64,000 nt of DNA, taken from assembly GCA_037039925.1 (NCBI GenBank), contig JAXRKP010000411.1, positions 246,001-310,000 of the forward strand, in the 5' to 3' direction. Numbering within the stretch: position 1 is the stretch's first letter; each line of letters opens with the position of its first letter. Shown one piece after another: positions 36,590-49,990 of the stretch. This DNA comes from Doris montereyensis. Its lineage: Eukaryota > Mollusca > Gastropoda > Nudibranchia > Dorididae. The notes beneath the pieces were generated by a model. The model was not told the origin of the DNA. It was given only the letters and a program-made list of their open reading frames with translations, and searched no databases. Both the position numbers and the translations under genes were made by a program.

Positions 36590-36898
36590 AATTGATTTGA
36601 TTTACCCACATCCACAGCTAAGAGGATCTTAGAGTTTTGAAGGGTTTTTTAATATTGCCCGGACTGCTTTGTAAACAGCCAAGGAATCTTTAACGTGCAC
36701 AAAATGTTGTAATCTGCACACAGGAACTTATTTTTATCGTCCGTCTCCGATGGGATAGGTGTCGATCTGCCTGTCTGGACCAGGGAGTAGATTTTACTCG
36801 AAAAAGCTCTAGAAAATTTTTGAATTGCTGGCAGGGCGTGAACCCACGTCCTTTTGGTTGAGAGGCCGACACCTTGCTTTTGGACTACCGAGTCCCCT
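36590..36898 (-). mobile_element. SINE family 1, copy a (minus)
   Basis: Reverse-complemented, it begins GGGGACTCGGTAGTCC, continues AAGGTGTCGGCCTCTCAACC and a B-box region GGGTTCACGCCC, then the body TCGGAGACGGACGATAA and CAAAATGTTGTGATCTGCAC-like core, ending near ATCCACA. Other copies are at 37203, 48533, 49863 (partial) and 62673. Confidence 0.85.
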
Positions 36899-37202
36899 CA
36901 GGACTAGTATGACTTAATTTTACTTAAGCTGTCTGTTGGATTGACAAATTATATCAACACATATATTATATGTATGATGCAATTGAATGGACTGAACTGT
37001 TATATCTCCATGGGGTGTAGAGACATTTATGGTCATAAGATACTGCAAGATCTATTGGGGGTTGGAGGGGGGGGCCTGAGTAAGGCATTTGTATCCAAAA
37101 TTAGACAAGTCTAGTTTATATTGAAATATTGGATGGAGCAGTTCATTCCCTTCACATTAATACCATAAAAAAAGCTCAGTATCGATTCTTTCATTTTATA
37201 CT

Positions 37203-37525
37203 GGGGACCCGGTAGTCCAGAGGCAAGGTGTCGGCCTCTCAACCGAAAGGTAGTGGGTTCTAGTGCTGCCAACAGTTAAATTTTCTCGAGCTTTTTCGAG
37301 CAATATCTCTCCTTACCCCCTGGTCCACGTAGGTGGAAAGAGACCTAGTCCCATTGGAGACGGATGATAAAAAGGAGGTCCTGTGTTCAGATCACAACAC
37401 TCTGTACAAGTTAGATATCCCATGACTGTTTACAGGGCAGTCCGGGCAAAATTTAAAATCTTACCAAAAATCCCAGAGATCACCTTAGTTGTGAATGTGG
37501 GTGAATAAAATCAAATAAAATATTT
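37203..37525 (+). mobile_element. SINE family 1, copy b (plus)
   Basis: Starts GGGGACCCGGTAGTCCAGAG, with CGGCCTCTCAACC, a degenerate B box (GTGGGTTCTAGTG), the CATTGGAGACGGATGATAA body and the 3' end GTGAATAAAATCAAATAAAAT. It faces copy a across 300 bp, so the two form an inverted pair in one intron. Confidence 0.88.
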
Positions 37526-37699
37526 TATACTATTTTTTTTAAGAAAAGACACAGGCCTAAGCTTCAACACATCTATTGTACCATAAAAACCAGAAATTTT
37601 GTCTTAAGTGTAGCAGGGGTGGTACTCATTTTAATCATCATAAAGTACACTGTCCCTAATATCTTATGTTGATGAATTATTATGAATAATGACTTAGAT

Positions 37700-38150
37700 T
37701 GACCGAATATCACAGGATGCATTCCACGCACCTGTTATAAAAAATGCCATCTGACATAAGTATACGGGACCCGGAGCAGTCGAAATAGGGTTGACAAGAA
37801 GTATTTGAGAGCCTGTCTAGATTGTATAAAGGTTCAAAGTATTATACTTTTCTTTTTTAAGTTTCTATAAAAAAAACCCCATTCAAATAACAGAAAAAAA
37901 TGGCTTCAAATGCAATTTTCTCAAAATGTTTCTTTTTGACAGTGATTTGTGATCTACACTTTTCTTTATTGTCGAATTGCCCCCACAACACAAAATTTCA
38001 CCTAGTAGCAATGTGTGAAATCTCTTCAAAATTTGTAAGACTATTTTTTTTTTTTTGGATTAAATTCTACCAAAAAGGGAAAAGTTGTTATATGCATTTA
38101 TAAAAAATTTATGAAGTTAAAAAAACATTCAATTTATCGAAAATCCCTAC
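37700..38150. repeat. Dispersed repeat flanking the RTE-like LINE
   Basis: CATTCCACGCACCTGTTAT, then TATACGGGACCCGG and an A-rich ATGGCTTCAAATG stretch, similar to 30.89-31.2 kb. Its TATACGGGACCCG word also occurs inverted at about 40900-40915, beyond the LINE, consistent with a LINE inserted into an older inverted-repeat element. Confidence 0.5.
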
Positions 38151-38216
38151 AGGACCCGTGAATCTTTTTATTGGGGGATCTCTTTTATGATCGGTAGCAC
38201 AAACACCTTCTATCCT

Positions 38217-40690
38217 TTTCTTTCTTTCTTTATCAGTTCCCATTCTACCTTTCGGTTCAGATGCTCGAGATGGTCTTTCTCCAGGATGCCCTGTCCTGGC
38301 ATTTTCTGTTCCCTTCTAAAAATGTTAAATTTTTATTCTTTAATACCTCTTTTATATCTTCTTCCCACTTTCTCCGAGATCTGCCTTTTGGTCTTTTACT
38401 TTGGGCTTTAGCACTGTATACATTGATTTAGCTATTCTATTGTCATTCATTCTGTTTACATGCCCAAACCATCTCAATTAAATTTATTTCTATCTTAGTT
38501 TTTATGTCATCTGCTTTGGTTTGATCTCTTATTGTTGTGTTTCTGATTTTGTCTCTTTTGGTTTTCCTACTACTCTTGTTAGATATTTCATTTCAGCTGC
38601 CTGTACTCTACTGTATTCTCTACTGTCTAAGGTCCAGGTTTCACTGCCATAGAGGAGAGTAGGACAATAAACTGTGTTGTATACTGCCATTTTGGTTTTT
38701 GTTGACAATTCTTGTTTACCTACAAATGCGTTTTCCCATATGGTTATATATTGCACTTGCCTTTTTGATTCTCGGACTTAGTTTTCCCTCTGAGTTTATC
38801 ATTACTTCTAGGTAATTGTAGTTGTGAACTTGTTCTAAATTCTCCCTGCCCAATTTAAGATTTTGTGTTTTAGCTTCCCTAGTTACTAGCATTGTTTTTG
38901 TTTTCTTTGCATTTACTCTCATTTTATTTAGTTCATTGTTAATAATGTTGATATTCAACTGAAGGTCACTTTCTGATTTTCCAAACAGAACTAAATCATC
39001 GGCAAATAAAAGCATTGATACATTTACTGTTTGAGCTTCCACATACCTACATTCATTTTCTTCATTTTTGAGGATGCCTTTTTGCGACTGAATCCATAAA
39101 TGTGATAAACAAAAGAGGACTTAGGATACAACTCTGTCTTACCCCTATATCTACATCAAATTTTGCAGATATGTTTCCAGCTACTCTCACTGCACATGTT
39201 GGTGTATTGTAAAAACTTTTAATGGCTTCTATTAAATTTTGCTCTACATTGTGTTCTTTTAAGGGATGCCATAGTTCGTCCCTCCTCACAATGTCAAACG
39301 TCTTTTCTAGATCTATAGAACACAGGTGCAAGTCAATGTTTCTCTCACGGAATTTTTCTATTATTTGTCTAATTGTAAATATGTGGTCTCGTACACTTCT
39401 TCCTGGTCTAAATCCACTCTGATGCTCTTCAATCTGATCCTCTACTCTTTCACAGTCTCATTTCCAGTATCCTGGCATACACTTTTCCTGGTACGCTAAG
39501 TAGTGATATCCCTTTATAGTTTGAGCATTCCATAATTGATCCCTTCTTATGTATTGGTACTACCGTTCCCTTTTTCCAATCGTCTGGCACCTGTTTGATC
39601 TTCCATGCTTGTTGACATATTGCATGTAGTAGTTTGTCTGCCTCTCTCCCTCGGTTTTTAATCATTTCTGGATAAACTTGATCTGCTCCTGGGGCTTACT
39701 TATTAATCTTTACTCCTTGTTTCATATGTTCTGGAGGATTATTTAATTGTTGAAAATACTTTCTCCACGCATCCATGATTTGGCTGTCTTTTTTCATTAT
39801 TTCTCCTTTGGCATTTTTAATTTATCGTATTAGGCATGCTTCTGTCTTTCTTATGCTCTTCATTGCCCCCAGAACAGCTTTTGATTTCCTTGATAGCTTT
39901 CTTGAAGTCTTTGTCCAAACTCTTCCCATTGTTCCTGTTTTGCTTTCCTCACTTTCTCTTTGGCAATAGTTCTTTTATTCACGTAATCTATCCTTTCCTC
40001 TGGTCTCTTTGTTTGCAAGTATTTCTTCTCTGCATCCTTCTTTTCATGCTTTTATGCACTAGGAGACCTACTGCTCTATCTAGCTCTGTCTTTGACATCT
40101 ACTTCTGAGAAGATTAAAATATGATTTGGTCCTATATTTCCTATTCCTTGTCCTTTTTTCTTTGTTTCTGTAATAGCCAAAATGTCTACTTTGAATTTTT
40201 TCGTTTTTTTCAACTAATTTTAACTCTTTTCCATTTATTGCCCCAACGTTCCATGTTCTAAAAATCACAGTCCATGTTCGTTTCCATTTTCGTTGTTGAA
40301 AGGTCAAGCCGGTTATATTTATATTTATTTATCTGTATCAGTTAGGTTTCGGATAAGCAGGGATTAGCCCACTGTATCCTAGGTAGATGGTGGGGATGCC
40401 ACCTTGAGCCCCCTACTAGGCCTTGTTATTCTCTGTCAGGGTTAACTCCCTTAGCCTTTGGTCATTCACGACCAACCTGCAAGGAAGCAGGTTGTTATTT
40501 TCTGTCAGGGTTAACTCTCTTAGCCTTTGGTCAGTCAAGACTGACATGCAAGGCAGCAGATTGTTTTCTGTTAGGGTTAACTCCCTTAGCCTTTAGTCAG
40601 CCAAGACCGACCTGCAAGGCAGCAGGAGACTTGTGGAGGGCGGGATCATCTACTCCCTGTACAGGTGCTTACCTGTCCACTGCCCGGCCC
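38217..40690 (-). mobile_element. RTE-like LINE with tandem 5' monomers
   Basis: The most complete copy of the GAAA-tailed family, on the minus strand. 5' to 3' it shows a G/C-richer leader with three tandem repeats (40423-40630), an endonuclease N-terminus (IFRTWNVGAINGKELKLVE), then, after loss of most of the endonuclease, RT motifs: VVPIHKKGSIMECSNYKG, LLSVPGKVYARILEMRL, LCSIDLEKTFDIVRR, LSPLLFITFMDSVAK, MLLFADDLVLFGKSESD, LLYGSETWTLD, and the tail GGAACTGATAAAGAAAGAAAG. The FADD box is intact, but stops, frameshifts and the endonuclease deletion make it non-autonomous. Confidence 0.82.
40423..40630 (-). repeat. Three tandem monomers in the LINE 5' leader
   Basis: About 70-bp units each containing CTGTCAGGGTTAACTC, CTTAGCCTTTGGTCA and GACCAACCTGCAAGG-type words, repeated three times with few differences. 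They sit just 5' of the element's endonuclease start. Their position recalls promoter monomers of some LINEs; that role is inference. Confidence 0.75.
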
Positions 40691-43458
40691 CTACTGGGTG
40701 TGGCTAGATATTGAACTGAAAAACGTGTGTGCAAAGTTACAGCCAAATCTGAAAGTCCAAGAGGACAGCGTTCCCATGGCATGACAATCATGGATAAACA
40801 CATTTTTTCCAGCTAATTTAGACATGCATAGTTCAATGGTAGTAGTTAAAATTGTCTATTTTAAAGAATGCCGCGTTTAAGTACTTGTACTTGTGGCGGG
40901 TCCCGTATAACTGCACTGCACTGCACTCAAGATCGGGTTTTGGGAATGTCTCTATTCTGAACAATTTCGCTGATCATCCACGCCAAACAGAGAAAGTCTC
41001 ATTCTAAAGGAGTCAAAGTGATTCTAACACACACTCAATATATTTCTTATAAAAGAGATACGAAAATACACCGGAGCTCTATCTCAAATGCAGGCTGTGG
41101 ACCCTCTGTAAAGTGGACAAAATCAAAGACTCTTATCTTCGTATGGCCAACGCAACTTCTGGACAGATGTCAATTACTTTAGTAAGAAGCTCCACCTATA
41201 AGCAAGAAATAGTGAGTGATACAAATAAAGATATCATCAGTGGCCAATCACATTGCACACCTGTGATGAGCCTGAATGGAGTGTGTGACTTTTCATTGTT
41301 CAGTCAATAGAAAGAAACCATGTTCAGGGTTGACCAATCAAGGTGAGCATTGTGTTGATGGTTATAATTTATTGTCAAATCTCACATACGTCAAAATTCA
41401 TCTCCAACTCTTTTTCACATAAGAATGAAGAGATTAGAGTGTTTAAAGTACAAGTGAAAATTGAAGCTTTCATCTGAGTTCAGCGACCAGCAACAAAGGG
41501 ACTTTGATCTCTCAAACAGGTCCATTTCACATGGTCATGATGACATGTGGTATCTGGACAAGAGGAAGGGCGGCTATTTGAAGTGTATAGACATTAGAAA
41601 CTACAAGGTCTATCTTCCTATCTTCCTACTATATAGAAAGGACTAGAGGGAGGCTTACATCCAGAAGTGGGGGAATATGTGAAAAACCACTGGATTGCGT
41701 AAGGAGTGAGGGCTGTTTGGGAGGAGATGGATTACTTTTGAACTGTAGGAAGGGAACAGCCAAGAATACAGAATGATGGCCACTCATGTCATTGTAAAGG
41801 AGAAGAGAGGGTGATATTATTGATGGACATAGGGTAGGGAGGGAGTTTTCAAAAGCATGGGAAGCATGTAGCTAAGGAGAGGTGTTAGATTTGGGATAGA
41901 GCGCGTTGCCGCAGCTGGGGTGGTACACACTTGTGAAAGCAATAAACCGGGGGAGGCCTGCTTCTTTCATCATGGGAATGTATTACCCATGCACATTGGA
42001 CTCGGTCATGGGATTAGCGAAAGGCGGTTGGACATTTCCTCTAGTATTAGTATTATAGTTTCATCATTTTATTTAGATGTGAGAATGAAAGTGATTCCTT
42101 TAAAAATAAAGATAAATGTTGTTCATTGAAACTCAATTACATAAAAATTCGACACAGCCAGCCACGCTATTGAGTAAAGCCTGCCCTTGCAGCCACGTTA
42201 CCTCATCTCTCTTTCTCTCTCATTTTCTCTCTCCTCTCTATTCGTCTTTCTTTATCTTCCTCGTTCTCTTTATGTCTCCTTTCCTCTTTCTTTCTCCCTT
42301 TCTATCCCTCCCTCCTCTCTCTCCGTCTCTCTTATGGCAGTTGTATTTTGTTTTCTGCTTTCTTTTTATTTTTTATTTTTGTTTATTGCTATAATGAGGC
42401 TTACTCTGTTGATGAACATTACGCGATCGGTCGTTGCACCATTGGCTAGTTTTGTTCAGCATTGTTTAGTGTTTATTTGTTTCTGTCTCTCCTTGTTGCT
42501 TATGACGGTTGGGCACTCTGAAGATTTCTTGGTCCTGACCTGTTTTCTATCTATTAGTATTATACCTTTCATATTCCTTTTCACTAGTAATGGGCCAACT
42601 GCAGTATTATTTCTTTTCATGTTCAACAAAAGTAGGCTGTAATAGATGTTATTGTTAGTAAACAGTGCAATATAAACACAGTGATAACAATAACTAAAAT
42701 GAGTTGCCCGCTATGTCACAATAATAACAGGTATGTCGTGGTCAAGTGCGGCAGCCTCGTCATCGGTGCGAGAAAACTATCGGTGCCACATGTGGAAGCC
42801 TCGTACACAGCGGAACGAGATTGTCGATCGATATTGAGGTCAGCCGGCGGGTTAACCTTACAAGGGTTAAGAAGAAAATTACACTATGAATTTGTAAGTG
42901 GCCTTCTCAAATTGTGAAATGATGACAAAAGCAATAAAGCCTAATACTAGTACTTGAAAAAGAAGCATTATGTTATGTACGGCGTTTATTTATTCAGGAG
43001 ATGGATAAAGGAGGGAATGTAAAACATTTTGAAATGATTTGATTTGGATATGGGAATTAACATTTATCTGTCTTTTGATATGACTCTATAAAGGTTTGAT
43101 GGAGCATGAATTTCATCTTCAGAAAGAAACATTACTAAATATGACTGTGTGGCTGAGTAGACATAAATCAAACAATGTCCTTGTGACAAGATATTCGCAT
43201 TCATGTGCATTTATAAAGATACAGAAATGAAGTTTGGGTATGCCTGTGAATTTGCAATTATTTTTCTTCTTCCCGTCTGGGTTGCTCTATCTATAATCAA
43301 CATTGTTTATACATTGATAAATATTGCAAATTTCTCAAATTACTATGGATTCCTGAGCAGAACACATAAATCTGATGAAGACAATAAATAACATGTCTTG
43401 ATATTTCTTATTATAATATATAATTACACAAACACATGCGTATAGTCATAATATGTTA
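40691..43458. other. Gene-poor spacer
   Basis: 40.7-41.0 kb is the likely other arm of the repeat flanking the LINE. 42190-42400 is pyrimidine-rich. An ATG at 42698 opens a 73-codon GC-richer frame (MSCPLCHNNNR at the start) with no match I recognise. Short ORFs at 41113 and 41461 are also unrecognised. Confidence 0.35.
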
Positions 43459-44310
43459 CAAGCATGCCCGAAGACGATGGTCGATTATGTTTTATCTTTA
43501 TAATAAAGCCGGATGTCTCGAGCTTTGAATGTGGTAAACTGAGAAACCACTGTAACGGGTACGGGTGATATCAAGTGTGCTTATAAGATCGAGTGAGTGT
43601 TGAGGTTACGCAGGCTTTTTTATTGTGATATTCGGAAATCGATCAATTAGGAACAATGAAAAGTTTCCTCAATCGCAGGCAAATAATCGCTTTCAAAATA
43701 AATTAAAATACTGTCTTAATAACAAAGTTAATATGATAAGAATCTAACGCAGACTACTTTAAACATATCTGTGAAATATGGTGGTCCTGGCTGCAACTGC
43801 AATGTTCTTGAGTTTTACCATGCTCAAAGTTAGAGAAAGTCAGATTTATATATATATGCACAAGCATGCCCGTAAACAATGTTGGATTATGATTTCTCTT
43901 CATTATAAATATAAAGCTGAGTCTCTTAAACTCTGACTGCGGATAACTCAGAAACCACTTTTTGGTTATGGGTGATATCAAGTACGATCATTAGATCAAA
44001 TTAGTACTTGATGTTGAAGCTATGCAGGCTTTTTACATAGTAAAACTGAAGTTAAACAGGCTTGTTATTGTAATGACTGGAAATCGAAACTTAAATCTAG
44101 TAACAATACATAGTTCCGTGGATTGCAGGCAAAACAATCTTTTCCAATCAATTAAAATACTGATTTGATCCAAGAGTTTATTCACTAAGAACCCAAATCA
44201 GGCTTTTTTGAAATCTAAATGCGAAATATGAAGGTTGTGAATGCAGTGGTTCCTAAGTTTTTATTGAGCGGTCAAAGTGTGAGATGTACAGTTTTATATA
44301 TAATATAAGA
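43459..44310. repeat. Diverged tandem duplication, about 400 bp units
   Basis: Unit 1 spans about 43459-43860 and unit 2 about 43861-44310. Shared words in the same order include CAAGCATGCCCG, ACTCAGAAACCACT, GGGTGATATCAAGT, GCAGGCTTTTTA, GGAAATCGA, TTGCAGGCAAA, ATTAAAATACTG and AAATATG. Unit 2 carries an extra 40 bp or so after the GCAGGC word. No coding capacity is evident. Confidence 0.75.
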
Positions 44311-44572
44311 TATAAGTATGTATAGATTAATAATGACATGAAGAACAGTGATGTGAACATTGAGAGAACCCTTCGCTGTAGCATGACACAAACTGACAAT
44401 AAAAAACTCACTGTTCATTCTTATTTAGGGAGTTGTAGAAGAGAAGGCTGCTGTTCACATATTATCAAACTTATAAATGTTTTCTAGTACATAGGGAAAA
44501 AGGCAAAAGTTGTAAACATTAAAAAAAGAAAAGAAAGAAAAACGAAATGACCGATATAAAACATTCATACCA

Positions 44573-44940
44573 CATAGCTGCCGACCAGTACGTAAAGACA
44601 TGTGTCTAGAGTGTTGTTTGGATTTGAGTGCATAAGTCTGTATTTACCTTGAAAAGTAGGTTTATAAAGGTTAACTGTAATTATAGTCAAAATAAAACCC
44701 TAAGTCAACGGCAAAGACTCATTAGTGATTGGAGTGACAGTCCGAAGACACCATTCTGAGTTTGGGAAATGGCTGTTGCATTTATCGATCGGCAGACATT
44801 TGTTTGTTATTTACCGCAAAGGAGGTTAATTTTGTCATGTTAAATTATCGTCTTCTTGAATATTACGGTGTGTCGTACATATTAGCATTAGTTTGTACGG
44901 TCAGAGTCTGTTTTTCGATTTGAAAAGGTTGACAGCTATG
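44573..44940. mobile_element. CATAGCTG MITE, copy 3 (both ends present)
   Basis: Starts CATAGCTGCCGACC and ends GGTTGACAGCTATG, the inverse of CATAGCTGTCAACC, giving inverted repeats of about 14 bp around 368 bp. The interior matches the copies at 20.3 and 27.4 kb. It lies 110 bp upstream of the exon at 45052. No transposase, so superfamily unknown. Confidence 0.75.
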
Positions 44941-45051
44941 ATATCAATGTAATGCTGTCATTGAGTCAGGTAAATGATTGTAATGTTTTATGATATAATC
45001 AGTGCTCTATGAAATAACTTTTACATATATACATTAAAATTTTGTTAACAG

Positions 45052-45188
45052 GTCAAAATATCTCTCGAAGATCTGTTGAGCTGCGAGGCATGTAAGAAAG
45101 AAGTGGTCAGCAGTGGACTTCTTGATTTGTCACATGGAAATTTTCGGAAGCCATTTCATGTCCTAGAATGACAGCATTATCATCTCAG
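45052..45188 (+). CDS. Modular CxxC/PFH protein, exon B (module 2)
   Basis: Acceptor TTTTGTTAACAG ends at 45051 and donor CTCAG|GTAATT follows 45188. In phase 0 it reads VKISLEDLLSCEACKKEVV, then a Ser/Leu linker and RKPFHVLE before an in-frame TGA. The CxxC-(K)-x...-(R/K)PFH-V pattern matches CSLCNKDAL...RPFHRV in the 17.6-18.5 kb exon. At 137 bp the exon is one base short of a multiple of three. Reading the last 24 bases in the other frame restores phase 0 at the donor. The stop is therefore probably due to a single-base indel, or the exon is the end of a truncated product. It would follow the exon ending at 36512 in frame. Confidence 0.55.
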
Positions 45189-47868
<2,680 letters not shown>

Positions 47869-47869
47869 C

Positions 47870-48305
47870 CTGGTAGATCTTAATCTTATTTCATTCCTTT
47901 CAAAGTGGGTGGGTGGTTAGATCTTATTTATTTCCTTTCGGGGGCGGGGAGCTGGTAGATCTTAATCTTATTTATTTCTTATTTATTTCCTTTCAAAGTG
48001 GGTGGGTGGTTAGCGGGGTTTGCTGGTAGATCTTATTTATTTCCTTTCAAAGTGGGTGGGTGGTTGGCAGGGGCTCCTGGTAGATCTTATTTATTTCCTT
48101 TCAAAGTGGGTGGGGGTTGGCGGGGGCTGCTGGTAGATCTTATTTCTTTCCTTTCAAAATGGGTGAGTGGTTGGCGGGGGCTGCTGGTAGATCTTATTTA
48201 TTTCCTTTCAAAGTGGGTGGGTGGTTGGCGGGGGCTGCTGGTAGATCTTATTTATTTCCTTTCAAAGTGGGTGGGGGGTTGGCGGGAAATGCTGGTAGGT
48301 CCTAC
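47870..48305. repeat. 54-bp minisatellite array
   Basis: Seven to eight units of about 54 bp containing CTGGTAGATCTTATTTATTT, CCTTTCAAAGTGGGTGGG and TTGGCGGGGGCTGCT, with the first units irregular. Because the unit is a multiple of three, open repetitive frames (VGGWLAG...) arise; I do not regard them as genes. Confidence 0.92.
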
Positions 48306-48532
48306 TTCTTTTCCTTCACCCCTTCACTCATCTTTTTATTTTGTCGTTTGCTCTTAATTCACACTGAGATCGCTGCAAACGGTGGGAAATGTGAACTCTA
48401 ATTAATTAAACAATTTCCTTTCAAATGGTCTTTGGTCTTTCATGTTGCTGTTTCCTTTTACACATTACATGCACCCTGAATAGGCCTACATGGTGGTGTA
48501 ATTACTGTAATGTCTTTAAATTGTGAACTGGT

Positions 48533-48855
48533 GTGGGTGACTCGGTAGACCAGGGGAAAGGTATCGGCCTCTCAACCAAAAGGCTGTGGGTTCGAGGCCC
48601 GCCAACGGTTGGACAGGTATGTTCTCGATTTTTGTCAAGCAAAATCTACTCCTCTGGTCCAGGTAGGTAGATCGATACCTAATCCCATCGGAGACGTACA
48701 GTAAAAAGGAGGTCCCGTGTGCATATCGCAACACCCTGTGCACGTTAAAGATCCTTGGCTGTTTACTAGACAGTCGGGCAAAATTTAAAAATCAAAACAA
48801 ATCCCCAGATATTACTTAGTTGTGGATGTGGGTAAAAGAAAAATAAAATGAAATA
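48533..48855 (+). mobile_element. SINE family 1, copy c (plus)
   Basis: Has GGGTGACTCGGTAGACCAG, GGCCTCTCAACC, an intact B box (GGGTTCGAGGCCC), the CATCGGAGACG body, GTGCACGTTAAAGATCC and a 3' end with AAAATGAAATAAA. The B box is the best preserved of the copies in the window. Confidence 0.88.
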
Positions 48856-49144
48856 AACTTGTGTGTTTCACTTTTACAGGACTGCTTGTGTGAGTGCTGG
48901 TTAACTTGTCACCTGTCTATATAAATAAAATGTTCACATCGTTGATCATTACGTTGTAATTGCCATTCTTCATTGAGTCGTCCATGTAGTCTTTTCATTC
49001 CATTCCATACGTTAAACATTGTGAACGTATAACAGACATTTTGATTTGTGTTCTTATCATTAAACGTTAGAGGTGGATGGAGTAAATTGTATTGTAATTA
49101 CACAAACGAAACTTGATGCATGGTGTACAAAACGAAACCACTCC

Positions 49145-49420
49145 CTCTCTGTCTGTCTGTCTCTGTCCATCTGTCCCTCTGTCTGCCTGTCTGTCTGTCC
49201 ATCTGTCGGTATATATGTCTCCCCACCCGCCCATTTTCTCTTTCCTTATATTTTTATCCATCCATCTATCTACCGGTATCTATCTATCTATGTATGTATC
49301 TATCTATCTATCTATCTATCATTGTATCTATCTATCTATGTATCTATCTATCTATGTATGTATCTATGTATGTATGTATCTATCCATCTATGTATGTATG
49401 TATGTATGTATGTATGTATG

Positions 49421-49460
<40 letters not shown>

Positions 49461-49524
49461 AATGTATCTATCTATCTATCTATGTATGTATCTGTGTATC
49501 TATCTATCTATCTATCTATGTATG

Positions 49525-49565
<41 letters not shown>

Positions 49566-49596
49566 GTCTATCAATCAATCAATCTATCTATCTATC

Positions 49597-49627
<31 letters not shown>

Positions 49628-49720
49628 TTATATCTATCTATCTATATATCTATTCACCTTCTATCTATCTACCTATCTACCTATCTATTTATCTATCAAT
49701 CTATAGTATAATATTGTATC
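49145..49720. repeat. (TCTG)n and (TCTA/TGTA)n microsatellite
   Basis: Compound tetranucleotide tract: TCTG units first, then TCTA and TGTA units for over 400 bp. The three long overlapping frames across it are repeat artefacts. Confidence 0.95.
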
Positions 49721-49862
49721 CTTATTCAGTCTTGGTCTGCCAATTCAAAGTTTAATCAATAAATGTCAATAGATCAATACTGTCGTCCACTTTTGCTCCA
49801 ATGTCCTGTTGTACTGTTTTGTACACACACAGACACGCACACACACCTAAATACACACAATA

Positions 49863-49990
49863 GGGGAGACAGTTGTCCAGAGGTAAGTTGTCATCCTCTC
49901 AACCAAAAGGGCGTTAGTGCAATGCCCCGACGGTTGAAACAACATTTCTCGATTTTTATTTCGAGTAAAATTTAACACCTACCCCCACCC
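49863..49990 (+). mobile_element. SINE family 1, partial copy d (plus)
   Basis: GGGGAGACAGTTGTCCAGAG, CATCCTCTCAACC and the TCGATTTTTATTTCGAG segment match the 5' half of the family. The rest is replaced by C-rich sequence. Confidence 0.7.

Noticed and set aside
49073..49755. Three overlapping frames of about 200 codons rich in SIYLSIY
   Set aside because: Translations of a TCTA/TGTA tetranucleotide tract; all three frames are open because the repeat lacks stops.
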